From Rhodospirillaceae bacterium UBA1479 (GTDB taxonomy: Bacteria > Pseudomonadota > Alphaproteobacteria > Rhodospirillales > Casp-alpha2): DNA of 64,000 bases. Positions 1 through 8,183 of this stretch are shown here, one piece after another. The notes under the pieces were generated by a model. The model was not told the DNA's origin. It made no database searches and saw only the letters and a program-made list of their open reading frames with translations. Location: assembly GCA_002325375.1 (NCBI GenBank), contig DCRZ01000001.1, positions 1 through 64,000 of the forward strand. The letters are read 5' to 3'. Within the stretch, counting starts at the first letter, position 1. The number at the start of each line of letters is the position of its first letter. The translations under genes and the position numbers were made by a program.

Positions 1-23
1 TTCAAATCCTGCCCCCGCAACCA
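1..23 (+). tRNA. tRNA-fMet, 3' end only (left attachment site)
   Basis: The bases are the end of a T arm, an acceptor 3' strand CCCCGCA, a discriminator A and an encoded CCA. They are identical to the end of the copy at 61145-61167, where the CAT anticodon loop is also visible and identifies tRNA-fMet. The 5' part lies outside the window. Because phages that use the 3' half of a tRNA restore the gene on one side, the intact tRNA is expected here; this is inferred. Confidence 0.8.
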
Positions 24-32
24 TAAAAAAAG

Positions 33-62
33 CCCTTAACTCAATGAGTTAGGGGATTTTTT
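33..62 (+). terminator. Rho-independent terminator after tRNA-fMet
   Basis: A 10-bp stem (33-42 with 46-55, one T-G wobble) with a three-base loop is followed by a run of T at 57-62. It lies on the element side of the core, so the phage carries its own terminator for the tRNA it rebuilds. A different hairpin follows the right core. Confidence 0.8.
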
Positions 63-93
63 GATTCTTGGGGTGTGTTCTGAAATGGGCCAC

Positions 94-112
94 TGGAATC
101 ACTATGGAATCA
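94..112 (+). repeat. Putative integrase arm-type repeats, left end
   Basis: Two direct TGGAATCA copies at 94-101 and 105-112 are spaced 11 bp, about one helical turn. The same pair with the same spacing and orientation is at 60973-60991 beside the right core. Paired arm sites flanking the core are typical of tyrosine-recombinase attP regions. A single copy also occurs by chance near 18.13 kb. Confidence 0.6.
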
Positions 113-162
113 TGCGGGAGCGAAAAACTGCGTATTCAGATAGACGGTGTGATGTCGTGGTT

Positions 163-1034
163 TTAAAGGAACACGCCAGGAGCATTTGGCCAAAGTGTGC
201 GCAGAACCGCAAAAGACGTGTGTGCCATAGCATCTGCTATTTCAGACTTATTTGAGGACATGATGGAGCATACTGCATCAATCCGGTCTTGCACTGCCGG
301 ATGAGTTTCTGATTCTTCCCACTTATGCTTAGCCAAGACCGTGAGGGCAAATAGGGCAAAATATATCCCTAGTCGGCGTTTCTGGTTTACGAGAGCGACA
401 TCTACCTTTTGGCTTTTTGCATATGTTTCCGCACCTTCCAGCAGAAATTCGGTAGCGAATTTGTCGCAACTAAATTCTTCGAGACGCTGTTGTGTTGGGT
501 CGGATTGATTTGCTCCGGTTCCGGATTGCTGATGCTTTATATGCTGCACCTCGTGAAGTAGTGCCCACGCAGTAGAAATAGTGGCGATTTCACCGGCAGC
601 CCGGCTTTGTGGATTGCTATTTCGATCTGCATAATTTCCTGGTTCTGCCACGCCAAACGGCAACGGTTCTAAATCCGGATTGTCGCTTGTGATCACTGCA
701 TCAAATGATGCGAGCATTTTTTGAAACTGATCAAGGTGGTCTAATTCCACAACAGGATTTTCCGCGACAAGCCGATAACCTTCCCATGCTATATAACCAG
801 AGAACCAAAAAGCTCGCAGGGCTCTATGGTTAAAAACTATGTATCTAAAAGCCCCAGCATCCATGATGAAACGTCCATCGGGATGGTTGTCATCGACAAG
901 TTGGAATGAGGGGGCCAATAAATTCCATAGATCTTCAAATTCTCCATTTTTTCAGGCGCACTGCCGACGAAAAGGTTTTTGACTGCCGTTTGGACATCTA
1001 CGTCGTCTCGGTGATGTTTTTGTCCTATCACCAT
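163..1034 (-). pseudogene. Lit-family (peptidase U49) phage-exclusion protease, frameshifted
   Basis: The long readable part (163-918, 251 residues from a TTG codon) has LLHEVQHIKH, a HExxH zinc motif at residues 122-126. It also has a downstream EEFSCDKFAT and a KRRLGI...THPA..DRI tail, all placed as I recall them in E. coli Lit. Lit cleaves EF-Tu during phage T4 infection. The N-terminus lies in another frame, starting at ATG 1034 one base after the upstream stop and containing FVGSAPEK, a Lit-like N-terminal stretch. One missing base near 936 would join the frames. So the gene is either inactivated, carries a sequence error, or is made from the TTG. Confidence 0.7.
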
Positions 1035-1035
1035 G

Positions 1036-1470
1036 CTATTTCGCCGCTTCAATAATTTTTTCGGTTACATCAACCACGCCTTCGCATGACCAAATGTCGT
1101 CAGTAAGCAGGAAACGCCAACTGTTTGTTGCTTTGACGTATGAAGCCCTTTCAGCTGCAAGGGCATGAGGGATCAATGCCGCCCGCATGACAGAAAATTC
1201 CTCCGTGAACAAAACGGCTGCAAGGATATCAAAGTTTTTATCGGCAAGCGCCAGAGAAGCCTTCTGACCACATCTGTATTTTTGCCCGTCTTGTTCGCAT
1301 AGCTGTCTGCTCTCGGGCGCGTCGATTCCGTGAAGCCGGATCCGCTGACCATGGATTTCGATTGTGTCGCCATCAATTACCGATGCTTGGCCCGTGATTT
1401 CGTCAGCATGGATAGGAGCAGAGATAATCAGTGCGAAAGCCGACGTTAAGACGAAGAAGGGAAACCTCAT
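1036..1470 (-). CDS. Secreted SNase-like N-terminus joined to an unrelated C-terminus
   Basis: Residues 1-22 look like a Sec signal peptide ending near IHA. Residues 28-75 carry the start of a staphylococcal-nuclease fold: VIDGDT at 31-36 and RLHGIDAPE near 45-53. The later YGR-type segment with the second catalytic arginine is absent. From about residue 79 the sequence no longer resembles an SNase and ends with a stretch around TNSWRFLLTDD. It therefore looks like a chimera left by a deletion and is unlikely to be an active nuclease. Its start overlaps the stop of the ImmA-like gene by ATGA, and the Lit-like gene begins just after its stop, so the three are co-transcribed. Confidence 0.6.
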   Translation of the reverse strand: MRFPFFVLTSAFALIISAPIHADEITGQASVIDGDTIEIHGQRIRLHGIDAPESRQLCEQDGQKYRCGQKASLALADKNFDILAAVLFTEEFSVMRAALIPHALAAERASYVKATNSWRFLLTDDIWSCEGVVDVTEKIIEAAK

Positions 1471-2405
1471 ACCTGGCCCCCAGCTACAAATTGGTCATAG
1501 GTGTCCCAATCCCGTGGATCGTCATCTAATAGGTCGGAAGGAGCATCATTGAACATCAATAATGAAATTGACTGCCCAAGCCTGTTGGAAAATACGGTTA
1601 ATTCCTCCACGGGTTCGTTGACGCGTGGAAAACGCCATATGTCGTTTGGCAGCTGAATAGCTTTATTGGTCTCGCCATTCTGGGCTTCCGGCCCTTGACC
1701 TGCTATGGATCCATTAGGAATCGGCATCCCTGACTTAATGAAGACCCCCGTTTTGAGGGCTGCTTGGCTGGCACGTCCCCACAGGGCATAGCCATCTCTG
1801 GCCACCACCATGGCAGCCCGCATATGGGTGAAGTCGATCCACTTTCGAATGGCTGCAGTCAAAGATACGCCATACCGGTCAGTTATGTGGCCAAGCAATT
1901 CAATCGTAATCTCTTCGCCATCGACCTGTTGGCGATAATCGTTCATAGGCATCAAAAGATAAGAAGCGAAAGTATCCGCTTCCTCTTCCTGGATTTGATG
2001 ACTTTTGCCCCAGAGATTCCTTTCCAAAGGCGTGCAGGAAAATTCTTGCTGCGCTTCAGGTGAGATGACCTTGTCCGCAAAGTCAGATGCAGATAATGGC
2101 TTACGGTGAAGAAGGTAGTGGCCAAATTCGTGAGCCAATGTAAACCGTTCACGACCTGGATATTCTGTATTCGTATTGTGGATGATGTGCCATTCGGCTT
2201 TTTTCTTATGGTGCCGCAGCATGCCCTCGAAGCCTTCCAAGTCACCGCCGACAACCTTGGTGATAGGATCTTCGTGGTTTTTGGATCTCTCCATAGCCAA
2301 TTCCCCGACATCCACTGGGAATCGCTCTTGGCCCAAAACCATGTCGAGCATGTTGGATAAATCGATGGCAACCTTCGCGGGGGAGTTTCCGATGGTATCG
2401 GTCAT
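1467..2405 (-). CDS. ImmA/IrrE-family metallopeptidase
   Basis: The 312-residue protein has AHEFGHYLLH, a HExxH zinc site at residues 92-96, in the context usual for the ImmA/IrrE family (PF06114). Further EEEADTFASYLLMP supplies the expected third ligand region. Such proteins cleave or inactivate a partner XRE repressor; ImmA of ICEBs1 is the model. The gene is directly downstream of the XRE repressor with a 4-base overlap, so it is likely the induction protease for this prophage. The C-terminal 130 residues are not assigned. Confidence 0.85.
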   Translation of the reverse strand: MTDTIGNSPAKVAIDLSNMLDMVLGQERFPVDVGELAMERSKNHEDPITKVVGGDLEGFEGMLRHHKKKAEWHIIHNTNTEYPGRERFTLAHEFGHYLLHRKPLSASDFADKVISPEAQQEFSCTPLERNLWGKSHQIQEEEADTFASYLLMPMNDYRQQVDGEEITIELLGHITDRYGVSLTAAIRKWIDFTHMRAAMVVARDGYALWGRASQAALKTGVFIKSGMPIPNGSIAGQGPEAQNGETNKAIQLPNDIWRFPRVNEPVEELTVFSNRLGQSISLLMFNDAPSDLLDDDPRDWDTYDQFVAGGQV

Positions 2406-2728
2406 TCATCCTCGTCTTCATCTAGGAGCTCCAGCATGCGCTTGAGCTTTTGTTTTGTCTTGTCCGGCATTCCTCTGTATTTGCGGAAAAACTCCTGATC
2501 AGACGCATCAATTTCAGACACATTTTCTGAGGCCAAAAGGTATTCCATCGTGGTGTCTAAGGCCTGTGCAATGGCTTGTAGTTTTTCTGCCGACGGGCGA
2601 GCAGAGTCTTTGTTTTCAAGCTCCCACATGTAACTTTTGCCAGATCCAATCGCTCCAGCAAGCTGTTCAAGAGTCAGCCCTTTTTTCAGGCGTTGTTCTC
2701 GAATCCTTTCTCCGAGTGGCGTAGGCAT
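2402..2728 (-). CDS. XRE-family phage repressor
   Basis: This 108-residue protein starts MPTPLGERIREQR at 2728 behind GGAGG six bases upstream. An upstream open extension to 3031 has no supporting signals. Residues 6-65 form an XRE helix-turn-helix (LTLEQLAGAIGSGKSYMWEL as the core). The C-terminus is short, acidic and lacks a LexA-type peptidase, so release probably depends on the adjacent ImmA-like protease rather than RecA autocleavage. It is transcribed away from the early genes on the plus strand. It is the likely lysogeny repressor. Confidence 0.8.
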   Translation of the reverse strand: MPTPLGERIREQRLKKGLTLEQLAGAIGSGKSYMWELENKDSARPSAEKLQAIAQALDTTMEYLLASENVSEIDASDQEFFRKYRGMPDKTKQKLKRMLELLDEDEDE

Positions 2729-2741
2729 TATTCCTCCCATT

Positions 2742-2820
2742 ATTCGCCAAAAACCGCAGGTTCGGTATAGCGTTATTTCTAATCCTTGACAAGCGTCACT
2801 GGCCGACATAGATTCGCCAA
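2742..2820. promoter_or_regulatory. Repressor control region with a rightward promoter and repeat operators
   Basis: On the plus strand TTGACA (2786-2791), a 17-bp spacer and TAGATT (2809-2814) form a sigma-70 promoter reading toward 2898. The nonamer ATTCGCCAA occurs at 2742-2750, close to the repressor start, and at 2812-2820, over the -10 box. Direct repeats placed on both divergent transcription units are reasonable operators for the XRE repressor; binding is inferred. Confidence 0.5.
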
Positions 2821-2897
2821 GGTTCGCTACAACATTACTTTTATTAATGTGGTGGCAGAATTTTGTGAAACAAGATTGTTCAGTGAAAGGAACAAAC

Positions 2898-3167
2898 ATG
2901 GCTCGAAAAGAACGAGTAACCCGTGTGATTGATGGTGACACTTTTGAAACCGCCAGCCGTAAACGCCCTATCCGCCTTGCTAATGTGGATGCTCCGGAAA
3001 AGGGAACCCGTGGCGGTGCTGCTGCGACCAAGGCATTGAAGTCGATGATTGAGGGAGAAACCGTTTCCGTTGATACGGTTGCTCGCGACGTCTATGGCCG
3101 TTCGGTTGCCAAGGTCAAATTGGGTCGCCGTTCTGTCAATAAGGCGGTCAAAGATCGCCTGAAGTAA
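2898..3167 (+). CDS. Small SNase-like protein
   Basis: The 89-residue protein starts at ATG 2898 behind AAAGGAAC. It has the core of a staphylococcal-nuclease domain: VIDGDTF, RLANVDAPEKG and YGRSVAKV. It is shorter than usual (about 140 residues) and ends soon after the YGR segment. It has no signal peptide, so it would act in the cytoplasm. It is the first gene after the rightward promoter. A role as a small DNA- or RNA-binding nuclease is possible; activity is uncertain. Confidence 0.65.
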   Translation: MARKERVTRVIDGDTFETASRKRPIRLANVDAPEKGTRGGAAATKALKSMIEGETVSVDTVARDVYGRSVAKVKLGRRSVNKAVKDRLK

Positions 3168-3230
3168 TCCTAGAGTGTCCGATTCTCTACGAATCGAGCT
3201 CAGCAACATCAAAGGCTAAGGAGAATAAGA

Positions 3231-4403
3231 ATGGCCTCAGTGACGACCTTCATTCGCAACACGCCTGCCTCGTCGCTGCAGGCATATTTTGAACATACGG
3301 GCATTGAGCTTTCGAACCCGATAAATTGGGATGGCCCTGAGCCTGAAGTGGTTAAAGGAACGCTCCGGGCTGTCGATGACATGACAGACGATGAACGCGC
3401 TCGCGTCCTCAATGATGCTGAGCGTGTTAGCGCCTTGGCCGATGATGCCGGGCAGACAGCTCTTTACAGCGTCGCGGAGGACCGGACAGTTCTGGATGAT
3501 CTGGTCAACGGTCATGCGCGGCCACTGTGGATGTTCCTGAATGCGCCGACCTTGTTTCGCTTCGCTGAAGAGGTGCGTTTCACGGACGAGCGTCGGCGTG
3601 GACGTAGCTGGGATGGCTTCATGGCACCAGCCAATCTTGATCTGAACCGTGATGCCGTCGCTCTGGAGGCATTTAAGTCAGCTTTGCGGGAGCGGTTTTC
3701 CTCCAATAACATTCATATCGATATTTTCAGCCGTCAGCGCCCGACCTTTGATGGTGAAGACTGTGAATTGGTGCAGATCGTCATCTACCGGGAGGGGCTT
3801 CCCGATGCCTTTTTGGCGTTCGATGATGAAGGTGAATTGGTGCGCCGTGCGCGTCGTCCTGTGTTTGAAGCAGCGATGACCTATGAACCGGAAACCGGCG
3901 TGATTGAGGTTGTGGCCAATGATCGCGAAAGCCGCGAAGAAATGGCGCGATACATGGCGCGTGACCTGCTCGGCGTGGAGTTTCAGAGCGAGAAGGTTCC
4001 GCTCCGGAACTATGACCTGTCTGTTCTCTTGGCCCCTCATCCGTTCCAGACGGATCCAGACGACGGGATTGAGTCTGTGGAGGTGAAGCAATTGCGTTTG
4101 ATGCCGTTCGATAACAACGGAGAGCGCGTCACTCTCGAATGCTTGCGCAAAGCGGATCGGACCATCTGGAAAATGTCGGCAGACCGTTTCGGCGCAAACG
4201 ACCCTCTGGCTGGTGGCTGGGTCGCAACCCAGGCCAAATTGACCATCAAATTCCACCCGAAGGGTTCATCAAAACGTGGACGCACTTTGCCGCTGACGAT
4301 CACCATGCCGCACGGGTGTAACTTGAAGGATCAAACGGAAGAGGAACAGCTGATCGGTGAGAAGTACCTGCGCCGTTGGGGCATCTTGAATGACGTTGAC
4401 TGA
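3231..4403 (+). CDS. Unknown 390-residue protein of a two-gene cassette
   Basis: I do not recognise this family. The protein is soluble and acidic with no membrane segment or obvious nucleotide motif. It starts at ATG 3231 behind AAGGAG and overlaps the next gene by 14 bases, so the two are probably translated together. The position, between the immunity region and an AbiE toxin-antitoxin pair in a prophage, is one where phages keep defence or exclusion genes. That is a guess from position only. Confidence 0.7.
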   Translation: MASVTTFIRNTPASSLQAYFEHTGIELSNPINWDGPEPEVVKGTLRAVDDMTDDERARVLNDAERVSALADDAGQTALYSVAEDRTVLDDLVNGHARPLWMFLNAPTLFRFAEEVRFTDERRRGRSWDGFMAPANLDLNRDAVALEAFKSALRERFSSNNIHIDIFSRQRPTFDGEDCELVQIVIYREGLPDAFLAFDDEGELVRRARRPVFEAAMTYEPETGVIEVVANDRESREEMARYMARDLLGVEFQSEKVPLRNYDLSVLLAPHPFQTDPDDGIESVEVKQLRLMPFDNNGERVTLECLRKADRTIWKMSADRFGANDPLAGGWVATQAKLTIKFHPKGSSKRGRTLPLTITMPHGCNLKDQTEEEQLIGEKYLRRWGILNDVD

Positions 4404-5379
4404 TGTGGTTCCGCTTTCCCGGTCAGATGTCCAACTGTTGCAGTCGATCCTGCAGACGCCTGACGCGTTGATCACCGGTGCGGCTTTGGATGGATTTCAT
4501 AGTCGTTTGGCAGAAGCGCTGAAGGTATCAGGTGTCTTGCAACCGGACGGGCATCAGCTTGCGGCGGTTTCGGTTTCTGACCATGACGATGAAGCCGTCA
4601 CCCTAACTTGGTCGCCGGAGGAGGGTGGCTACGGCTATTTCAATCCTGAGAAGGGTTGGGTCTCCGTTCCTTCACCGTCGCTTCAGACATATGCCGTCGA
4701 TATGGAGGCTGTTTTAGGGAGGCTTTTTTGCCGTCTTGATCTGCCTTCCAACAGCCGCCCGGTAGAAAGGGTCCCTGGCTTGTTATGGGAAATCGGTGAT
4801 GTCCGCCTTCCTGGGCGAAGTGGCCGTTCCCCGGTCTGGTTTGCTCGGCGGCTTTCAGACCATGATACATGGGATCAGGTTGGCCGCTATCTTTCTGGTC
4901 ACCCACCCGCTGATTTCAGGGTGGTTGTTTCAGCTTCCCCGATCCCTCAATTTTCCCAAGCCGACATCAATCGGCATGACTTTATCCATTTCCAAAACAT
5001 TGAGGCCCACGACGTGGGGCTTGTGATTGATCCGAGCAGTCTTTCTGCGCAGATCACGACCGGCGCATCGTCAAATTGGGATGAACCAGTCCGTCATGCG
5101 TCCGGGTTTCGCCATTTTTGGGTTGGTGATCGGGAATTCCGGTTCAATGGTGATAAACAGCGCCAGGTGGTCGAGTACCTATTTTATGTCTGGGAGCGAG
5201 GGGAGACTTCTGTCAGTTCGGCTCGGTTGTTTTCCGATCTTGAGTTTGAGACCAGTAGTCGTCTGCGGGATCTGTTTAAGGGGCACAAGGATTGGAAGGA
5301 CCTGATTGAGACCCGGAAAGGGTCTTGCCGTTTGAAAGTTGAAGAGTTGCTTGAAACGCAGAGGGCTGACGCCGATTGA
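4390..5379 (+). CDS. Unknown 329-residue partner of the two-gene cassette
   Basis: No family recognised. The start at 4390 lies inside the end of the previous gene, which points to coupled translation. The last 90 residues (REFRFNGDKQRQVVEYL onward) look helical with a winged-helix-like pattern, possibly nucleic-acid binding. The 3' end runs 104 bases into the convergent AbiEii gene, with no terminator between them. Confidence 0.65.
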   Translation: MTLTDVVPLSRSDVQLLQSILQTPDALITGAALDGFHSRLAEALKVSGVLQPDGHQLAAVSVSDHDDEAVTLTWSPEEGGYGYFNPEKGWVSVPSPSLQTYAVDMEAVLGRLFCRLDLPSNSRPVERVPGLLWEIGDVRLPGRSGRSPVWFARRLSDHDTWDQVGRYLSGHPPADFRVVVSASPIPQFSQADINRHDFIHFQNIEAHDVGLVIDPSSLSAQITTGASSNWDEPVRHASGFRHFWVGDREFRFNGDKQRQVVEYLFYVWERGETSVSSARLFSDLEFETSSRLRDLFKGHKDWKDLIETRKGSCRLKVEELLETQRADAD

Positions 5380-6403
5380 TCATGTCCTCGGCAATTCGAA
5401 GCTGTTCTATGACCCAGTCAAATTCTGGCGCTTCGCCGAGCATCATTCCCTGCATGGCGCCATAGTCCTGTTCTAGAACAGAAAGCAGGTCATCCTGCGG
5501 GGCAATGCATACTGAGCCAGGTACGGCCTCGTCGAATTTCTTCCAGGCCTGTTTGAAGGCAATCAGATTGTGCTCACGAACGGCGTTCAACAAGGCTTCG
5601 TTTGCCAAGGCTGCTTTGCCGGTATCTGTCCCTGTGATCATAGCCGCATCATAATAATGCCGTGAAATCCGGTCCTTATCTGTCGGGACGCGCTTTTCGT
5701 CTCGGTATCCGCAGTGTGCCCCATGCAAAATCAAAAGCTTTTCCAGATAGGTGCGGGTCGGTTCAATGACATGAAGGTTGGGGACGGTGAAGGACCAACC
5801 ATCGCTGAGCTCTCCTGAAATGTAAGCCTCAACAGAAGCTGTGGTATTGGGATCCAGAGCGGAGCGGGCCCCGGCTTCCAGTTTTACCCGAGGCTGAACA
5901 TATGAGGTGTCAGCGCTCGGATATAGCGTCGGATATTCGATGAGCAGGGTTTGCTGGTCGGGGTCCTGGTCGTCAGGCTTGATCTGGCATTGCTCGCCGA
6001 TCAGGCCAGTGAGAATCTCGGCCAAATCCCCGTGAATGTAATTGCTACAGGCTTCCTGCAACTCGTCAAAGAGGGCTCTGCGTTTTTTGTTCGAAAGCCC
6101 CTCTCGCGTTGTCGGGTCTCGATCGTCGCCGAAGCCCAGGTCATTACGATAGACCACAAGATCAATGTCTTCGGAAAACCGCTGGATTAGATCAAAGGCT
6201 TTTGAAAGAGATGTACCGCCCTTGAACAGCAATTGGGGATGTCCGGCGGGAAGCTTGTTAAAGAGCGTATCCAGCAAGAGGCAGACCCAGAAGTCTTTTT
6301 CGACATAGCTGGGGAGGGTGTCGAGGCGTTCAGCTGCCGCCTCGAACACATCTTTTCGATCTTGTTCTGGTAGTGATAAAAACCGCTCGAAATCTGTACT
6401 CAT
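5276..6403 (-). CDS. abiEii: AbiEii-family nucleotidyltransferase toxin
   Basis: The 375-residue protein has the AbiEii/AbiGii (PF08843) signature: LLFKGGTSLSKAF near residues 58-70, then FSEDIDLVV near 76-84. These are the GS-like and DxD parts of a DNA-polymerase-beta-type nucleotidyltransferase. Known relatives are type IV toxins that can modify tRNA acceptor ends and cause abortive infection. It follows abiEi with a 4-base overlap. The 3' end overlaps the convergent unknown gene. Confidence 0.85.
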   Translation of the reverse strand: MSTDFERFLSLPEQDRKDVFEAAAERLDTLPSYVEKDFWVCLLLDTLFNKLPAGHPQLLFKGGTSLSKAFDLIQRFSEDIDLVVYRNDLGFGDDRDPTTREGLSNKKRRALFDELQEACSNYIHGDLAEILTGLIGEQCQIKPDDQDPDQQTLLIEYPTLYPSADTSYVQPRVKLEAGARSALDPNTTASVEAYISGELSDGWSFTVPNLHVIEPTRTYLEKLLILHGAHCGYRDEKRVPTDKDRISRHYYDAAMITGTDTGKAALANEALLNAVREHNLIAFKQAWKKFDEAVPGSVCIAPQDDLLSVLEQDYGAMQGMMLGEAPEFDWVIEQLRIAEDMINRRQPSAFQATLQLSNGKTLSGSQSGPSNPCAP

Positions 6404-7023
6404 ACGGCCTCTGCATGTTGGTCTGCGACATCATGAACGATAGATGCAGCCCAACCAGGCAGATGCGCACTATTTCGAATGAGGTCTTTTTTGACGTTAT
6501 CAGGCAATTTCTGTTTCAGCATCATGGTGACGCGGTCATCTGTTGCCGCTTGCGGGCCAAGCCAACGCAATGCCTGTGCAACAGGGGCGGACATTTTTCC
6601 AGCCCAGGACATAACGTTCGGGCCCGCATGGCGCAGGCGGATTGTCCGGCCACCGATTTTGACGTTGCGAGTGGCCCCATCCGTTACATAAGTGGTTTTT
6701 GCTGGAACGGCATTTGTCAGCCCCAGTTGGTTGGCGGAAGCGATGCCGTCGTTCATGATTCGGACGCTATCCCGCCGAGCAACGGCGGCGACGGCGGAAT
6801 CAATGTTCACAGGCGCAGGGCGCTTTAACACGCCGCTGATACGCGGCAGATCGTAAAGACCATGACCAACGCGGCGCAAATCGCCGCTTTTGACCAGACG
6901 TGACAAAGCCTGATCGACAGCCGCACGGCTGCCAATGTCCAGGAAATCCTTCGGGGTGCATACCCACTTTCCGCGACCCTTGGCCCTTACGCGGCGAATG
7001 ATTTTATCAGCTATACCAGTCAT
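6400..7023 (-). CDS. abiEi: AbiEi-like (DUF6088) antitoxin and autorepressor
   Basis: The 207-residue protein begins with a winged-helix segment (residues 15-65, ending GDLRRVGHGLYDLPR), followed by the helical C-terminal region typical of DUF6088/AbiEi. In characterised type IV systems the N-terminus represses its own promoter and the C-terminus neutralises the toxin without stable binding. It is the first gene of the pair. A 10-bp palindrome just upstream (7049-7079) fits as its operator. Confidence 0.8.
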   Translation of the reverse strand: MTGIADKIIRRVRAKGRGKWVCTPKDFLDIGSRAAVDQALSRLVKSGDLRRVGHGLYDLPRISGVLKRPAPVNIDSAVAAVARRDSVRIMNDGIASANQLGLTNAVPAKTTYVTDGATRNVKIGGRTIRLRHAGPNVMSWAGKMSAPVAQALRWLGPQAATDDRVTMMLKQKLPDNVKKDLIRNSAHLPGWAASIVHDVADQHAEAV

Positions 7024-7048
7024 TTCATGTACCTTTATGGCTCATAAC

Positions 7049-7079
7049 TTGTCAGAAATATAGCGTATTTTTCTGACAA
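7049..7079. promoter_or_regulatory. Palindromic operator upstream of abiEi
   Basis: TTGTCAGAAA (7049-7058) and TTTCTGACAA (7070-7079) form a perfect 10-bp inverted repeat with an 11-base spacer, 26 bases upstream of the abiEi start. AbiEi proteins bind inverted repeats at their promoters, so this is the likely autoregulatory site. Confidence 0.65.
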
Positions 7080-7181
7080 AATCAATTCCTCCTTTCTCCC
7101 CTCCCTTTGGCCTCCCCGGCTCCTCCCCCCACAACCGCCATTCTCCTCCCAGGTTTTCGAACAGCCCCCAAGGAGGACTCC

Positions 7182-7391
7182 ATGGCTATTAAACATCTCA
7201 ATCAGATCGAATTGGCCGATCGCTGGAATATCAGTGAGCGCACACTTGAGCGCTGGCGGTGGACCGGTGAAGGCCCCGCCTATCTCAAAATCGGTGGACG
7301 GGTCGTCTACCGGCTCGAAGACGTGGAAGCTTTTGAAGCAGACAACCTCTGCAAAAGCACCACCGAAACCCCGAACGATCTCTATGCGTAA
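7182..7391 (+). CDS. Helix-turn-helix DNA-binding protein (excisionase/AlpA type)
   Basis: The 69-residue protein starts at ATG 7182 behind AAGGAGG; an upstream extension is unsupported. LADRWNISERTLERWR and YLKIGGRVVYRLEDVEAFE are typical of the MerR-like HTH_17 family that includes excisionases and AlpA. It opens the rightward early operon, divergent from abiEi. It could serve as excisionase or as an early regulator. Confidence 0.7.
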   Translation: MAIKHLNQIELADRWNISERTLERWRWTGEGPAYLKIGGRVVYRLEDVEAFEADNLCKSTTETPNDLYA

Positions 7392-7401
7392 GGGGGCCGC
7401 C

Positions 7402-7890
7402 ATGAATATCCCCAACCGCATTCAAATTGATGACCTGAGCGCCATGGAGGTGGCGGACATTGCCTCTCTGCCGGTCGAACAGCTGATCGTATTGCAAGGT
7501 GAAATCGCCGAACGGCTCACCATCACAAAGCTGATGAAGGACCGGTTCGACAGTGCTCTTGAGTGCCGTTTTTCCCTTCAGGCGAGAGAAGCCCGCGCAG
7601 CCCTCGGCAAAGACACGGGCACGGTTCGCTTCAATGAAGGTTTGGCGCAGGTCGTTGCTGATCTTCCCAAAAAGGTCGCCTGGGACCAATCCCAGCTTTC
7701 TCAGCTTGTCGAGCGCATGAAGGCCGAGGGCGATGACCCGGCTGAATACGTCGACATCACCATCAAGGTTTCCGAACGCAAATACGCCTCTTGGCCGAGC
7801 CACATCCGCTCGGCGTTTGAGAGCGCAAGGACCGTGCGTGTCGGCAAAGCCTCCTACCAACTTTCCCTGAACGATGAGGTGCAATCATGA
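7402..7890 (+). CDS. Conserved phage early protein, unknown
   Basis: The 162-residue protein starts at ATG 7402 behind AAGGGGG. It is helical and charged, with LKDRF-type and LERMKAEGDDPAEYV segments but no motif I can assign. It overlaps the next gene by 4 bases (ATGA). The neighbours are an HTH protein and an annealing ATPase, so it belongs to the replication and recombination operon. Confidence 0.65.
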   Translation: MNIPNRIQIDDLSAMEVADIASLPVEQLIVLQGEIAERLTITKLMKDRFDSALECRFSLQAREARAALGKDTGTVRFNEGLAQVVADLPKKVAWDQSQLSQLVERMKAEGDDPAEYVDITIKVSERKYASWPSHIRSAFESARTVRVGKASYQLSLNDEVQS

Positions 7891-8183
7891 CCGCCAAGAC
7901 CAAACTCGAACGCCTGCGTGAAGACAACAGCTATCTCGTGGAGCTTCCCGATACCATCCGGATCCCGCCTTTGGGCGATCGCCAGGAAGAGGTGATCAAA
8001 CCCATTGAGGCAGCGTCCATTGATGACATCGCTTTTGCTCAGCTGGCCCTGCAGGCCAAATCCTCTGCGCTTTACGGAGAAATCGATGCGCTGCGCCGGG
8101 TCTACGACATGGCCCGCAAGAACGGATCCTTGGGGGCAGACAATGCCCTTGATGCGGTGACTTCGAAGAAGGGGGGCAAGTGA
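7887..8183 (+). CDS. Small phage early protein, unknown
   Basis: The 98-residue protein starts in a 4-base overlap and ends in an overlap with the ATPase gene. The middle is helical (LALQAKSSALYGEIDALRR), suggesting a short coiled coil. No function is assigned. Confidence 0.65.
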   Translation: MTAKTKLERLREDNSYLVELPDTIRIPPLGDRQEEVIKPIEAASIDDIAFAQLALQAKSSALYGEIDALRRVYDMARKNGSLGADNALDAVTSKKGGK

